Assembly (NCBI GenBank): GCA_013407085.1 | Contig: JACCGJ010023414.1 | Coordinates: 30,403 to 94,402, forward strand | Direction: 5' to 3' | Length of the DNA stretch: 64,000 bases | From: Atriophallophorus winterbourni | Taxonomy: Eukaryota > Platyhelminthes > Trematoda > Plagiorchiida > Microphallidae | Part shown: positions 11,801 through 20,433 of the stretch, one piece after another | Layout of the letters: each line of letters begins with the position of its first letter | How positions within the stretch are numbered: the stretch's first letter is position 1 | Made by a program: the position numbers and the translations under genes | The notes under the pieces: model-generated | The model's input: the letters and a program-made list of their open reading frames with translations, nothing else | Told to the model about the DNA's origin: nothing | Database searches by the model: none

Positions 11801-14800
11801 AACGAATGGTGCAAGGTTAACATGTAGATAACTGAGGTTGTAAGATATCCGCTCATGTACCCTTAATGTATATGTGTTCTTTCTGAGCTGGTTAATTTCG
11901 TTATGCAATTCTTGCTACTCATTCCACGTTATATTTATAAAATCCCGCTCTCTGTTTCAGTCCCCACGCTATCCTGGTAAGTCACCTTGTCTTTCAGGTT
12001 TGTTCCCCTTTTTACGTAATTACCTAATTTGTATTATATCGCGTTTTAGGCACATCCTATTTGTCGAATGGGACAACGTCGAATCATTCTGGCAACGTTG
12101 AACGGATTTTCTCCAATCCCTCGTACTCGCTGGATGAGTCGTATGGAAATGCCGAGGACCGACCGTTGCCAGCGTTGCGTCACCGGAACAATAACGCTGC
12201 TTCGAGCAATAGCCCAGATCATGTTAGCTCCACATTTGTTGCTGCGAAAGAAAGCCAAGCAACGGATCACGAATCAAGTGCAGATGATGCCTCCGAGAGA
12301 ATTGAAGAACCTCCTGCAGATCGAGACAGCCGATTGGAAGAACAATCATACGGAAGTTCACCCGATGAGGCCCCAGAACCCCTGAGTGAAACACACCGAC
12401 GTCTAGCCTCCCTTGCGATCGATGTCGTCGGGATCGATTTGGTTAGTGTTGGAGGTCCATATGCATGTGCTATCTCAAGTATCATTTTTGACCTCGTTAG
12501 CATTTAACGTTTGCTAGATTTACACAGGCACCATACTTAATCTCTTTACTTTCTGACACCTGGGGTATCACTGGCATTAAATATTTATGTTTGAGATTTT
12601 GCGCCGATGTCGCAGTACTCATAAGGTAGTGAGTTGCGTGCTGAAACACGCTGGAGTCTTACTACCATTTCCATTTTCTTTCTCATATTTGTCTGGATCT
12701 GGGCAACCTGACAGTACCTTAACACACGTGCAGTTTATGACTCTGTGATACTTTGCATGGATCAGGCTTTTACATTCATACATACATACATACATGCTCA
12801 TCCGAGCTTTGTGGTTGTATCATCAGGTGATGACGTGTGGGCACTTTAACGCAACTGTTACGAGAAATCAATAGTGGAAGTAACGCCAGACCACGTACTC
12901 ACACCACTGGATACTTCGCGTAACGAGAAAAAAAAGCAGACCCTGAAATTTTTACCATTTGTGTGGTATAGCGCGGTACTCGTCCGTACATAAACTCTTG
13001 GTAGCTTAAAAGTCTAAACGAACGACAGGGTCATCAAAATTGACCAATTAGACACGCGAAAAATGATGACTGTTTTATTGGGGATCAAAACGAATGTTCC
13101 CGTTTCGCAAAATCTAAGAAATACAAACTTTGATCATTGGTTTTTAGGGAAACGATATCAGCTTTGTTCTTTATTTATTCTTGCGTTAAATACACGGTTG
13201 CGGTGTATACTTGTTCTTTAGTATGCAGTGAAACATTGATTCATCGGTCTTAATGACGAATGTTAGTAAACGTCACACCTGCGTAGCTTATGTGTTGTGT
13301 TATCTCGCCTTCAATGAGGTCGTTGCAAAGGCATTATAAGTTCGCAAGCAGTTTTTGATAAGTATATCAGATAACGATAGGCCTGTCAAAACATTGGACG
13401 AATACGTTATATTTGTTACACTGTACCTTGAAGCTGTATCTTGTGGTTCGAAAATCTTGTTAGTCGCTATACCGGCGCTGAAATACGGCCAATATTCTGA
13501 TGGTTTTCACAAAAATTCTTGCCATCCAGGGCCATTGGAAACAAAACAAGAATCTTTTCCCCAATAAACTAGCTTTTGTTTAAAAATGTTACCGTCACAT
13601 TGTTGCTCGCTACCAAGGGTTTTTGACAGCTTGTTACATATATCCCTATCATCCACACTGTTGTTAATTGATGCTTATTGCACTTTTAGATCAATTTCAA
13701 CATTTTATTATCATTCGTCCATTGTTTGTTAGCGCGATCGATATTCATTGAAATTCACTGTACGATTATTGATGGACACCACATTCGAGTTTTTTTCACC
13801 GTCTGTAAAGAAGTCAATCAGGGTTAGCCGTAACGATAGGTTGAAATAAAGCAACCATATTTAACATGATTCGAATCTATGGCGGTTCTCGTTTCCATGA
13901 ATGGAGCAATATGTTTTGTCCGAGTTTCCGCGCAAAAACGTTTTCCACTAATGCTACTATTGAGGCTTATTTCAATGTGGACTTTATTCCATCCAGGATA
14001 ATGTTACCATGTTCTTGTTTATCATCCCGTTACTCGTAACTAACGGTTGAACGAAAGTAACTAACATATTTTTCCAAATCTTAGATCCATGTTTCATATT
14101 TTGATACAGGTCACGAAACTGTTTAGCAAATCTTGGACGTTTCGCCAGGAAGCCCTCACCGAATTAGAAACTCGCGTCTGTGCTCCCACTTTACCACAAC
14201 TCGCATCAAGCTCGGAATCTGATGCACTAGCTGAACTTCGATCGACCTCATTTATACTGCAAAAGGCGTTACAGGATCAGGCATGTTTACTTGAGACTTT
14301 ATTCGTGTGCCACGCAATTTCAGAACCATCGTCAATTGAGGAAATGATATTCTGATTTTCCCTATTCTAGGTTCTCTTAGTGTTCCGCCTGGGTTGCGGT
14401 TTGATCAAGTCCACCATCGTGGATTTTGCAGACCGCTACGCAATCAGTCGTGCGGATCTCTATCACGCAATGGAAAAACTAATTTCTGTCTTGTTCAGTC
14501 GCATGGGCGATCATTCCGGACGAATTCGCGAATTGGCGAGATCGCAGATTTCACTCATTGCTCAATGGCCGCAGGTAGAATTAGTCATGTGTATGAAACT
14601 TCTCCTTCTTATTTACAAATATGTGTCTTATGCGTTCTTATGCGGTACCGTTCCATGCTTTTATGGGAAATCAGTCACATTGTTATCAGTCTCTTCGACT
14701 ACGGGATGAAGCTGGATATCGTTGCGCGGAGGTGCTTAGCACCTAATTGACTTCCAATTCACTGGCGACTAAACTAAACCCACTAAAATTTAAGTTTGAA

Positions 14801-17800
14801 TCGGGTGCAAAGAAACGAATTTGAAACGGTGAAACTTGGAAATATTTGCAACTGTGGAAGGGCATAGTTATTTGGCCATAATTTACTACTTATTGTTTAA
14901 AAGTAAATAATTTATTATCGCTGAATGTCGTGAGCGGTCTTGAGAAAATTTTTACACACTCGTTTACAAACGTTTCCGTAGCTGAATTGCGGTCTTTCTG
15001 AAAGGTCCGCATGCCTTGAAAAAATTGAGAAATGGTAACCAATTTGCGCTTGTATGCCACTGTTGGGTAAGGTTGGTACGCACAACCTGTTGAATCGCAC
15101 GTGCCGAAACACATGTAGATAGGGTTTAAACCCGTGATCATGAACAAAAATGCATTTCCACCCCACTACCGATTTCGGGCTGTTTGCACAGTTCGGTCAG
15201 AATCCGCATGCCTTGCTTTCCATTTGGATCTTGCTATCCGCACGAAGCCAATCGTCAAGTAGCAAACTGTGTGTTGGAAAACGTATTCACACAAACCCGG
15301 GATTGTGCTCAGATGTACATTTTAAAAGTGCCATTGTTGTATTGCCATTATATCTATTTCTACAAATGCAGCCGACTTTATCAATTCACATTCAGTAAGC
15401 TTGATGCGTTAAACGTTCATTAAGCTGTGGTTAGTACATTCGATACACAAGTTCCCTTCAACGAACATGCGCTTCAAAGTTTACTCTAAGTAAATGCGTC
15501 TTCAGGTGTGTGTGTGTATATACATATATAAGCTTCGAGGGCATTTAGTGTTATTTTTCCATCTGTGATTTCGAATCAATTCGCTCAAGTAAAAGGGGCC
15601 CAACGTGATTTTCTTTCATTTTTATTTATTTAATTTACGTGTTAGGGTAAATCTATATCGTTTATAATCTTCCAACATAAGCAGCCGATCTGCACTACGC
15701 TCAATTTTACTAGTTAATTTTATATAAAAAATAAACCACGCATCTCTCGTTCCAGTTACGTCAGTGTACTTTCTTTTGGCACGAACTTGTCCGACCTTTC
15801 TCAACGGTAACCTTGGACAGATTGGCACTAAGCAGAGTGGAAACGGTCACGGAATTGTACGCCTCCCTCGGTGTTGAAAACCCCGCAAATCCTGGGGGAT
15901 TTTCCTTGGATTCGTTAGCGGCATTCACCGCGAAGGCTCTTCACCACCGTTCAAACGAGGTACTCTTGTTTGGACTGTTTTGCATCCCTTGGAATCTCTA
16001 AGTACTAATTTTATTACTTTATTTGCATCGTTTCTTTTGACGGCAACCTCTTTGATTTCGAGCAATCTGATTCCACTTGATTTTTCGCATGCTTACAGCG
16101 TTCCCTTTGTATATAGAGATTAGATTTGTGGCCACGTTTACCATGCTTTAGTTAACCGTACCTAACTAAACACGTTGTTTACCTTTATTTTTCTCTCTTC
16201 AGCCCTTTTTCATTCTTTGGAAGTGCATATCCGGCACATAAGCATCAATGTGGTCTTGAGAGATTTTCATAATTGGTTGTGAAGAAATGTGGTACCTGAG
16301 TATATATGATACTGTATACATTATGTGACCTTTCCCACTATATGGATTGCATTCAGATATCCTTTCCATTGGACTCGTGCATTTCGTTTAGATTATCCTC
16401 ACCACATTTCCTTTATTTATATGATCTCTCGGTCTATGTCTTTTCTGCATTCGCAGGTCCGTGAAGCTGCGGAGACTCTGATGGTCGCACTATATCGTGC
16501 AGAAGATCGAGCCTTAATTCGTCGCAGCTTGCCACCCAACAATATAAACACACTCAGACATCCATTGTTTCGCCGCTTGTTCTCCAAATTTGATCGAATC
16601 GATGAGAAGTACGCTCCGATCGGTGGCATGCCGCCTGATTCAGTGAAGAAGAAACAAAAAGAGTACAATGCTTTGCAGGTAACCTCGGTTCCGCTGGTTC
16701 TATTGTAATTTTATGGCGTATCCACAAGTCCGTTTGGTCACGTAGCATATTTTTTACTGAATATCAAAATTGTTGACCGAATATACCACAAGCCTATTAA
16801 TTGTATTTTCGTAAGTCCATCAGTGAGCTGACGATCGGGACTTCGTCTCCGCGTCTCAATATAGAATTTACGAGGGCAACGGCAGCGGTGTAATATTATA
16901 AGGAAAATTGATCTTGTTCAGCATGCATTGTATACAAAGGATTAAAATGGGTGAAACCTTCCAGAATTTTGCTCTTAATTAACAAAAGCCGGACTTTATA
17001 TGCCGAGGCATATGGATACATGTGATCAACACTCAGCTTCATGTGTGTAGGCTATTCAACCGCCCTCGGGATGATACCTTATTTTCATTGTATACACGGC
17101 AACCTTATCCATTAGGAACATGTGCGATATTAAGGAAGCCTGCACACGGTACTAGCAGCGGCAATCAAACTAGCAAAAAACCAACGCTCGGCCTCATTAC
17201 AGATCACTCTATCAATAATAAAATGGTACTACTTCGTTATTTAAAGTAGGATATCTTGCGAAACGTTAACCTATTCAATAAGGAATTGGAGTTAATCTAA
17301 AGCTGTACATTACAAATAACTGATAAATAAAGTTATCAGAGTAAGCCCGAGAAAAACAATGAACTTCCTTGTGGTTCCACACATCAGAACTCGATATTGA
17401 ACACCCGGAATCTTCTGTGATCGAGCTATCTTTAATCTCGCCAATGTTACGAATACACTTAACTTGCATTCCAGGCTGATGTCGAGAACTTGCGCACGAT
17501 TGTTAATCATGATAAACGCAAAGGTCCAAACGTTCCGAATCCTGTGAAAACAAATAAGACACGAAACCGAGTCACTCCTTCGATTCGCCCTAAAAGTAAG
17601 GAGCAACCCTCAGCCAAATCAAAGTCCAATGTGTCCCGCAACCAAGAACCTAAACTCCGCACTCCGGAATCTCCACCGACCGAGTCGCAACAAACGTCCT
17701 CAAATTACTCCACGGGCGAAACCGATATATTGAGTTTGGAAAAAACTTGTATCTTTTGTGGCGAGCAACGGGATGACTTCACCGAGGATGGCTTGGATTT

Positions 17801-20433
17801 GCACTATTGGAAGGAGTGTCCGATGCTACAGCAGTGTAGCAAATGTAATCAGGTAAACGATATGCTGCTAAAATCCGGTAATAATGTTTCTCTAAACGTT
17901 TTTAACTTATAGTGGTAGTATCGATTAGCGATTCCATCACTCTTTTCAAATTCTTTCTCCATCAGTGCACGCTATTCTTATATTTGACATTGACTTTCAC
18001 TTCAACTTAAATGCTACATGTGTACTGCATTTCTTTAATCAAAAGGCTATGCAATTGTGTAAAACTTTTGTCGTTTGATCGACCATTAATTTTCGAAAAT
18101 ACAAATGGTGAAATTGCTTCCAGAATGGCTAGTAGAGGCACACGTCTGCAGTGATGGCATGCTCATATGAATCTGCTATACTCCTTGACTTCTCGGGAAT
18201 AAATGATCAACTCCTTGAGACCGAATTAAAGCACTTGTTAGGCATTAAGCGTGTTATTCAAATCGACAAATACTGTGAGTGTTCACTTTGGTTGGTTCGA
18301 AGGCTCCCTCTTCTTTCACAAATATTGTTCCGAAGTGAAGTGCTGTCTTGCTTGGCACCAGAAACGGATCCCGTTCTACTTGTTCACAAGACTTGAATGC
18401 GTGTTCCATTTGTGGCTTAGACACCTCACCCATTTTAAGTTTTTTGGAGGTTGAACATCACTCAAGCGTTGATAGATGTGATGTTGTGTTTAGTGTCAAT
18501 GAGCTCTGTTCAATCACATGTGCCCATGCACATGTAAATGGGGTAAAACCCATAACCATGAACAAAAATGCTTATTTGCATGCATTTTTCTTGGCATTAT
18601 TACAGCGTGGGTTAAAATTCAGGCGAGCAATGAATTGAAGAATTTAACTTGAGTTGTCAATATTCTGGGACCCGGCCCTAGGTTATTTGGGCGTTTTTTC
18701 GCCAAATTAGATGACAACCCACTCATAATTTCGAAATTATGTTAATAGCTTCGAAAACCTGTGGATTCAAGGATTTATGGTTAAAAACGTTATTACTTTA
18801 CAACACCGCAGGATTACGGTATGAATAAAAACATGAAGATTACAATAAATTATCAAATATAAGGCTCACGAATGATGTTCGTTTGCAAGTGCAAGTCCAA
18901 TTTCGCTTTAAAAATCTCCAGGCAAGTAGAGTCCACCACGTGTTGGGGTAGGGAATTCCAAAGAAATGTAGCACGCACAGCGAAAAATGGCGCTGTAAAA
19001 TTATTAGTATTATTAGTATGCTAAAAGGATCCGGTATGATACTCTATATGTGACCACCTCGATCCCTCTAACCGGTTAAAAAGCGAAGCCCCGTTGGCAC
19101 TTAACGCGCTTCTTGGCATGATGTCCACACGATCCGTTAATGTGCCTGTGACTTATTCATAAACTCGGTCTTGATATTGTATGCAATGGTGTTGATGTGC
19201 AAGCGTCTTGTTTAGGTGATTGAGTAGCTTTGTCTGCTTATCCAGCGGAGTGCTTTTGGAACCTTGTCGTGGGGCTTATCTTATTCAACACACGAAGCTA
19301 AATTTGAAGTTGAAAATGATAATTTGTCATCGACTTTGCGAAAAATTGCCACGGAGTCGACCATCAATAGCCACGGGGAAGCGGCCACTTTGATTTTCTT
19401 CAACTTGTTCGTGTGTTTCAACCTGTGGTGTCATCCAGTTACCCTGGGTGTTGTTATAATGAGCACGCTAGTTTATCACACTCTTTCTATTTCATGTCGT
19501 CGTTTCCACATAGCTTTCATTCGCCCTTACAATTTTAACTGTCCCATTTCGTTTTATCAAACCAATAAGAGACTATGCCCACTAGAGAACGAGTGTCTGC
19601 TTCAACTCCACTTAACGGTGTCAAGTATCAAGCAAATCACGAACGTTGACGAAGAGCTCTCGTGTGTTCGATTGAAAGCATCTCTGACGTGATTTGAATA
19701 ATTCCGTAGTCTCTCTCGTTGCCCTTCATTAATTTTGAATTTTGCAAGTCGCAATTAGGAATCATTTTTACACTTGGCTTCTTAACGTTTTTCCAGTCCC
19801 GCTTCTCATTTGTATCGTAATCCTCGTAGCTGTTCTACCGCGTCTCATCTGTTTCAACCTAGGTGGTCGAAATTGCTAATCTCTCAGAACACTTGTGCAC
19901 TGAATGTGAAGTTTCTCCACGCCATGTCCAATGCGACCGTTGCTCCGAAGCCATCTTGGAAACAGAACTCAAAACTCACGCGTGCTCGATCGTAAATCGA
20001 AATTCGGTGCGATGTCCTTTGTGCCACAAAAATTTATCGCTCACCGACCCACGGTCTGGCGCCCCGTGTGCTCCGGAAGACATTTGGAAGGCTCATCTGA
20101 TGGGCTCGGACCCAGATGTTTGTTCTGCTTGTCCGAAGAATCCAAGGCGACCTATTTCAATATCAAATGCGCTGCATCTTGGATCGCAGCATACCGCGCT
20201 TTCAGCCAATGAGCATCCGAACAAAGGGGAATCGAAAAACTTAGCAGGTAGAATGCTGTGGTTGTTGCAACCTGTGATGAATTGCTCGTTCATGATGGAA
20301 TGCTGACCTCCCGATGCCTTCGTATATGATTAACTTATCAGCAACCTTTGCACGTACATGCATTATCTTTGTACCTCTGTCTTGCGCAGGTGATGAAGGA
20401 GAATTAATTCGGATTCTAGTACCTATCACGTAA
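2662..20433 (+). CDS. CEP104: CEP104 orthologue (centrosomal/ciliary-tip TOG protein), 16 exons, whole gene span
   Basis: CEP104 binds tubulin and sits at the centriole distal end and the ciliary tip; vertebrate partners include CP110 and NEK1. The 16 exons below join without a phase break to about 954 aa, close to the roughly 925 aa of the human protein. The N-terminal jelly-roll is aa 1-170 (start MPLKIPFRVVNVSS, then GWVSSRFCTFPQRIVI). Paired short-helix coiled-coil repeats follow at about 190-290, then a polar linker at 290-400. The TOG helical array is about 405-690. A basic Ser/Pro linker comes next, and Cys/His zinc fingers begin near 775 (CIFCGEQ, LDLHYWKECPML, CSKCNQ, CDRCSEAIL, CPLCHKNL, WKAHLMG). 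The start is fixed by an in-frame stop two codons upstream. Introns 1-3 are only 34-38 nt; intron 4 holds a gypsy element. The 3' end is the least certain part. Confidence 0.93.
2901..2982 (+). CDS. CEP104: CEP104 exon 2 (aa 69-96)
   Basis: It follows a 34-nt intron (2867-2900, GT...AG). It encodes SKVEFFVGDVADGTKFG and FVRLG, matching the family's SSKIEFYI...FRRLGYV block. The donor is GTATGT, phase 2. Confidence 0.9.
3021..3159 (+). CDS. CEP104: CEP104 exon 3 (aa 96-142)
   Basis: It follows a 38-nt intron (2983-3020). It encodes YVSLSDNE, KFKARELKSVHVDAV and HKNHSNKYNIYNQ, one of the most conserved CEP104 blocks. The uninterrupted open frame across this spot reads into a different frame, which shows the intron is real. 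Donor GTATGT, phase 0. Confidence 0.93.
3198..3280 (+). CDS. CEP104: CEP104 exon 4 (aa 143-170)
   Basis: It follows a 38-nt intron (3160-3197). It encodes VGLVAVNVIGD and an acidic, variable loop, the end of the jelly-roll. Donor GTATCA, phase 2. Confidence 0.9.
3542..3725 (-). repeat. 3' LTR of the gypsy element
   Basis: This 184-bp terminal repeat pairs with 7453-7632. It shares long blocks such as actgactactacaataacg and aaaacgtgtactacggtac, begins TG and ends CA. Several substitutions and small indels between the pair suggest an old insertion. Confidence 0.9.
4390..4720 (-). pseudogene. Pol C-terminus (integrase GPF module) of the gypsy element
   Basis: On the - strand the broken frame reads NDTVN, YDGPFRIIQRF, VVIDRDGRND and then WIDKIKPALLD, which is the C-terminal integrase module of Ty3/gypsy Pol. 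A Thr/Pro-rich spacer and TRYANRQTLRFTDY follow, comparable to the terminal R-x-R-x-V-R-F-x-D-Y tail of such Pol proteins. A frameshift splits the module near 4580. Confidence 0.65.
5070..6040 (-). pseudogene. Reverse transcriptase / RNase H remnant of the gypsy element
   Basis: The 167-codon open segment 5785-5282 holds RT motifs 3 to 5, including FGLYKFVRTPFGLRNAAQTF and DIDDVLVAS (YxDD box with Gly for Tyr). The upstream RT part (6011-5883) lies in another frame. Below 5288 an RNase H-like start (SLILTSEAKSAI) follows in a further frame. It acts in cDNA synthesis when intact; here it is broken. Confidence 0.85.
6413..7017 (-). pseudogene. Gag and protease remnant of the gypsy element
   Basis: 7017-6763 has the Gag helix pattern (ILMEMRCLLGTTHID, WLQRLLEYVQ, VCELAEMADGI). 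6637-6413 has the CHCC knuckle CRIHRKYGDDARRCITPC, a Ser-rich spacer and the protease site YTGAEVRVLPVV. Gypsy proteases normally carry D-T/S-G; the Tyr in place of Asp would abolish activity. Confidence 0.75.
7453..7632 (-). repeat. 5' LTR of the gypsy element
   Basis: This 180-bp copy pairs with 3542-3725 and is followed by the TCTG duplication at 7633-7636. The adjacent internal sequence on the - strand gives a TGGTGA-type primer binding site, consistent with a tRNA 3' end (possibly tRNA-Trp). Confidence 0.9.
7790..7899 (+). CDS. CEP104: CEP104 exon 5 (aa 170-206)
   Basis: Acceptor ttccacag completes the split Arg codon from exon 4. The exon encodes RPDFIPPTEDLAFDIYQDPE and VANIIRRLEKKKLTFVA, the highly conserved LAFDMYQDPEVAQIIR block of the family and the start of the coiled coil. 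Donor GTACGT, phase 1. Confidence 0.95.
8489..8544 (+). CDS. CEP104: CEP104 exon 6 (aa 207-225)
   Basis: This 56-nt exon has acceptor tgtcag and donor GTAAGT. It encodes EEKFDEAQKLRNAIGQLQH, the first short helical-hairpin repeat of the coiled-coil segment. Confidence 0.93.
8545..11027 (+). other. CEP104 intron 6
   Basis: No host exon is seen in this 2.5-kb intron. It holds a short (ATC)n run near 9098-9110 and a hammerhead-like core at 9387-9412. Minus-strand frames at 9141-9650 have no recognisable domain. Confidence 0.6.
9375..9430 (+). ncRNA. Hammerhead-ribozyme-like core (candidate, probably inactive)
   Basis: CTGATGAG at 9387-9394 is followed by complementary arms GCTC/GAGC with an AAATAA loop and then CGAAAC (ends 9412). 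GCAC (9381-9384) can pair with GTGC (9422-9425), with GGA/TCC beyond it, as an imperfect helix I. The cleavage triplet expected after helix III is not clear: the sequence has G-T-G where NUH is required. The surrounding sequence does not resemble the repeat family described below, so this may be a separate lineage or chance. Confidence 0.35.
11028..11201 (+). CDS. CEP104: CEP104 exon 7 (aa 226-283)
   Basis: It encodes IGERLGRLALEKQHAVDEEN, YERAKLKKYQIDEIRANLY and a Leu-rich end. GERLGRYEVEK-type sequence is a CEP104 hallmark, and this is the second helical-hairpin repeat. Acceptor attacag, donor GTGCGT, phase 0. The frame stays open 18 nt past the donor before a stop. Confidence 0.93.
11961..11976 (+). 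CDS. CEP104: CEP104 exon 8, 16-nt micro-exon (aa 284-289)
   Basis: The acceptor is ctctgtttcag and the donor GTAAGT, with only TCCCCACGCTATCCTG between them. It carries phase 0 to phase 1 and joins to exon 9 to read SPRYPGTSYLSNG. Without it exon 7 would not join exon 9 in frame. Confidence 0.75.
12050..12441 (+). CDS. CEP104: CEP104 exon 9 (aa 289-419), linker into TOG domain
   Basis: This exon encodes a Ser/Asn/Glu-rich linker and ends with EPLSETHRRLASLAIDVVGI, the start of the TOG array (family PEPLTEK...AIDVLGE). The acceptor is cgcgttttag and the donor GTTAGT, phase 0. Linker composition is low-complexity, as usual at this place. Confidence 0.9.
12442..14109 (+). other. CEP104 intron 9
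   Basis: I see no exon in this 1.7-kb intron. A short TACA microsatellite lies near 12776-12795 and a small palindrome (TCATCAGGTGATGA) at about 12820. Confidence 0.6.
14110..14280 (+). CDS. CEP104: CEP104 exon 10 (aa 420-476), TOG helices
   Basis: It encodes VTKLFSKSWTFRQEALTELE and STSFILQKALQDQ. The W-x-x-R-E-x-A-L block is the TOG-type repeat A helix. The acceptor is gatacag. Alignment to the family without gaps places the 3' end at CAG/GCATGT, i.e. a GC donor. Confidence 0.88.
14371..14574 (+). CDS. CEP104: CEP104 exon 11 (aa 477-544), TOG helices
   Basis: It encodes VLLVFRLGCGLIKSTIVDF, LISVLFSRMGDHSGRIRELA and RSQISLIAQWPQ, aligning with the family's LLxRTGDSSARLRVTA. Acceptor cctattctag, donor GTAGAA, phase 0. 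Confidence 0.93.
14575..15755 (+). other. CEP104 intron 11
   Basis: This 1.2-kb intron contains the minus-strand hammerhead-type repeat at about 14990-15216 and a short GT/AT microsatellite near 15505-15530. No other structure is seen. Confidence 0.6.
14990..15216 (-). repeat. Hammerhead-type dispersed repeat, locus 1
   Basis: On the - strand the body reads TTCATGATCACGGGTTTAAA then CCCTATCTACATGTGTTTCG and GATTCAACAGGTTG. Upstream (15200-15168) a decayed core reads CTGA..., TGTGCAAACAGC, CCGAAA, TCGGTA. The 13-mer tccgcatgccttg occurs at 15006-15018 and again at 15203-15215, about 197 bp apart, which suggests the locus was once tandem. It belongs to the same family as 24181-24640 and 44552-45135. 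Confidence 0.6.
15756..15959 (+). CDS. CEP104: CEP104 exon 12 (aa 545-612), TOG helices
   Basis: It encodes LRQCTFFWHELVRPF, LDRLALSRVETVTELYASLG and FSLDSLAAFTAKALHHRSNE, matching the family's SYLVQPLK...LAMSQMGLLARLL...ALEHRVYE without gaps. Acceptor cgttccag, donor GTACTC, phase 0. Confidence 0.92.
16457..16678 (+). CDS. CEP104: CEP104 exon 13 (aa 613-686), last TOG helices
   Basis: It encodes VREAAETLMVALYRAEDRAL, LPPNNINTLRHPLFRRLFSK and FDRIDEKYAPIGG, matching VRETAVRIILDMYR...LPPDDSNTRRNILYKTIFEGFAKIDG. Acceptor ttcgcag, donor GTAACC, phase 0. Confidence 0.95.
17475..17852 (+). CDS. CEP104: CEP104 exon 14 (aa 687-812), linker and first zinc fingers
   Basis: A basic Lys/Arg/Ser/Pro-rich linker (NHDKRKGPNVPNPVKTNKTR) is followed by TCIFCGEQRDDFTEDGLDLH, YWKECPMLQQCSKCNQ. 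The family has CIFCGERSESFTEEGLDLHYWKHCLMLTRC. Acceptor cattccag, donor GTAAAC, phase 0. Confidence 0.95.
18495..18600 (-). repeat. Hammerhead-type dispersed repeat, locus 2 (body only)
   Basis: On the - strand, GTTCATGGTTATGGGTTTTA then CCCCATTTACATGTGCATGG and GTGATTGAAC correspond to the repeat body of the family. No hammerhead core survives on the expected side (about 18600-18640). Confidence 0.5.
18762..19100 (-). mobile_element. CR1-type LINE, 3' fragment
   Basis: The - strand translation contains FAVRATFLWNSLPQHVVDST and CLEIFKAKLDLHL, the typical end of CR1 ORF2. The 3' end reads AACCATAAATCCTTGAATCC, the same tail as the other CR1 copies here. It is 5'-truncated and interrupted by stops. 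Confidence 0.75.
19863..20247 (+). CDS. CEP104: CEP104 exon 15 (aa 813-941), C-terminal zinc fingers
   Basis: It encodes VVEIANLSEHLCTECEV, CDRCSEAILETELKTHAC, VRCPLCHKNLSL and DIWKAHLMGSDPDVC, which completes the CEP104 Cys/His array. Beyond it is a variable tail. Either the exon stops at GCAG/GTAGAA (20247) and splices to 20390, or it reads on to a stop at 20304-20306. Confidence 0.9.
20390..20433 (+). CDS. CEP104: CEP104 exon 16, proposed terminal exon (aa 941-954)
   Basis: A good pyrimidine-rich acceptor (cttgcgcag) 142 nt after a phase-1 donor joins in frame to give GDEGELIRILVPIT and a TAA stop. This is inferred from splice signals and phase only; I have no family alignment for the extreme C-terminus. 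The alternative is read-through to the stop at 20304-20306. Confidence 0.5.

Larger units (their letters stand above)
17853..19862 (+). other. CEP104 intron 14
   Basis: This 2-kb intron contains the minus-strand repeat body at 18495-18600 and the CR1 fragment at 18762-19100. A 142-codon frame at 19264-19692 has no recognisable domain and no counterpart in CEP104. Confidence 0.6.

Noticed and set aside
12770..12800. TACA microsatellite as a CRISPR-like or regulatory array
   Set aside because: It is a short simple repeat of about five units with no spacers; the genome is eukaryotic.
14890..15423. Several overlapping 80-codon frames around 15 kb
   Set aside because: They overlap the repeat at 14990-15216, change frame across it and have no domain; they are explained by the repeat.
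19264..19692. 142-codon + strand frame in CEP104 intron 14
   Set aside because: Does not fit between the CCHC exons 14 and 15 of CEP104, which join directly in phase, and has no recognisable domain.
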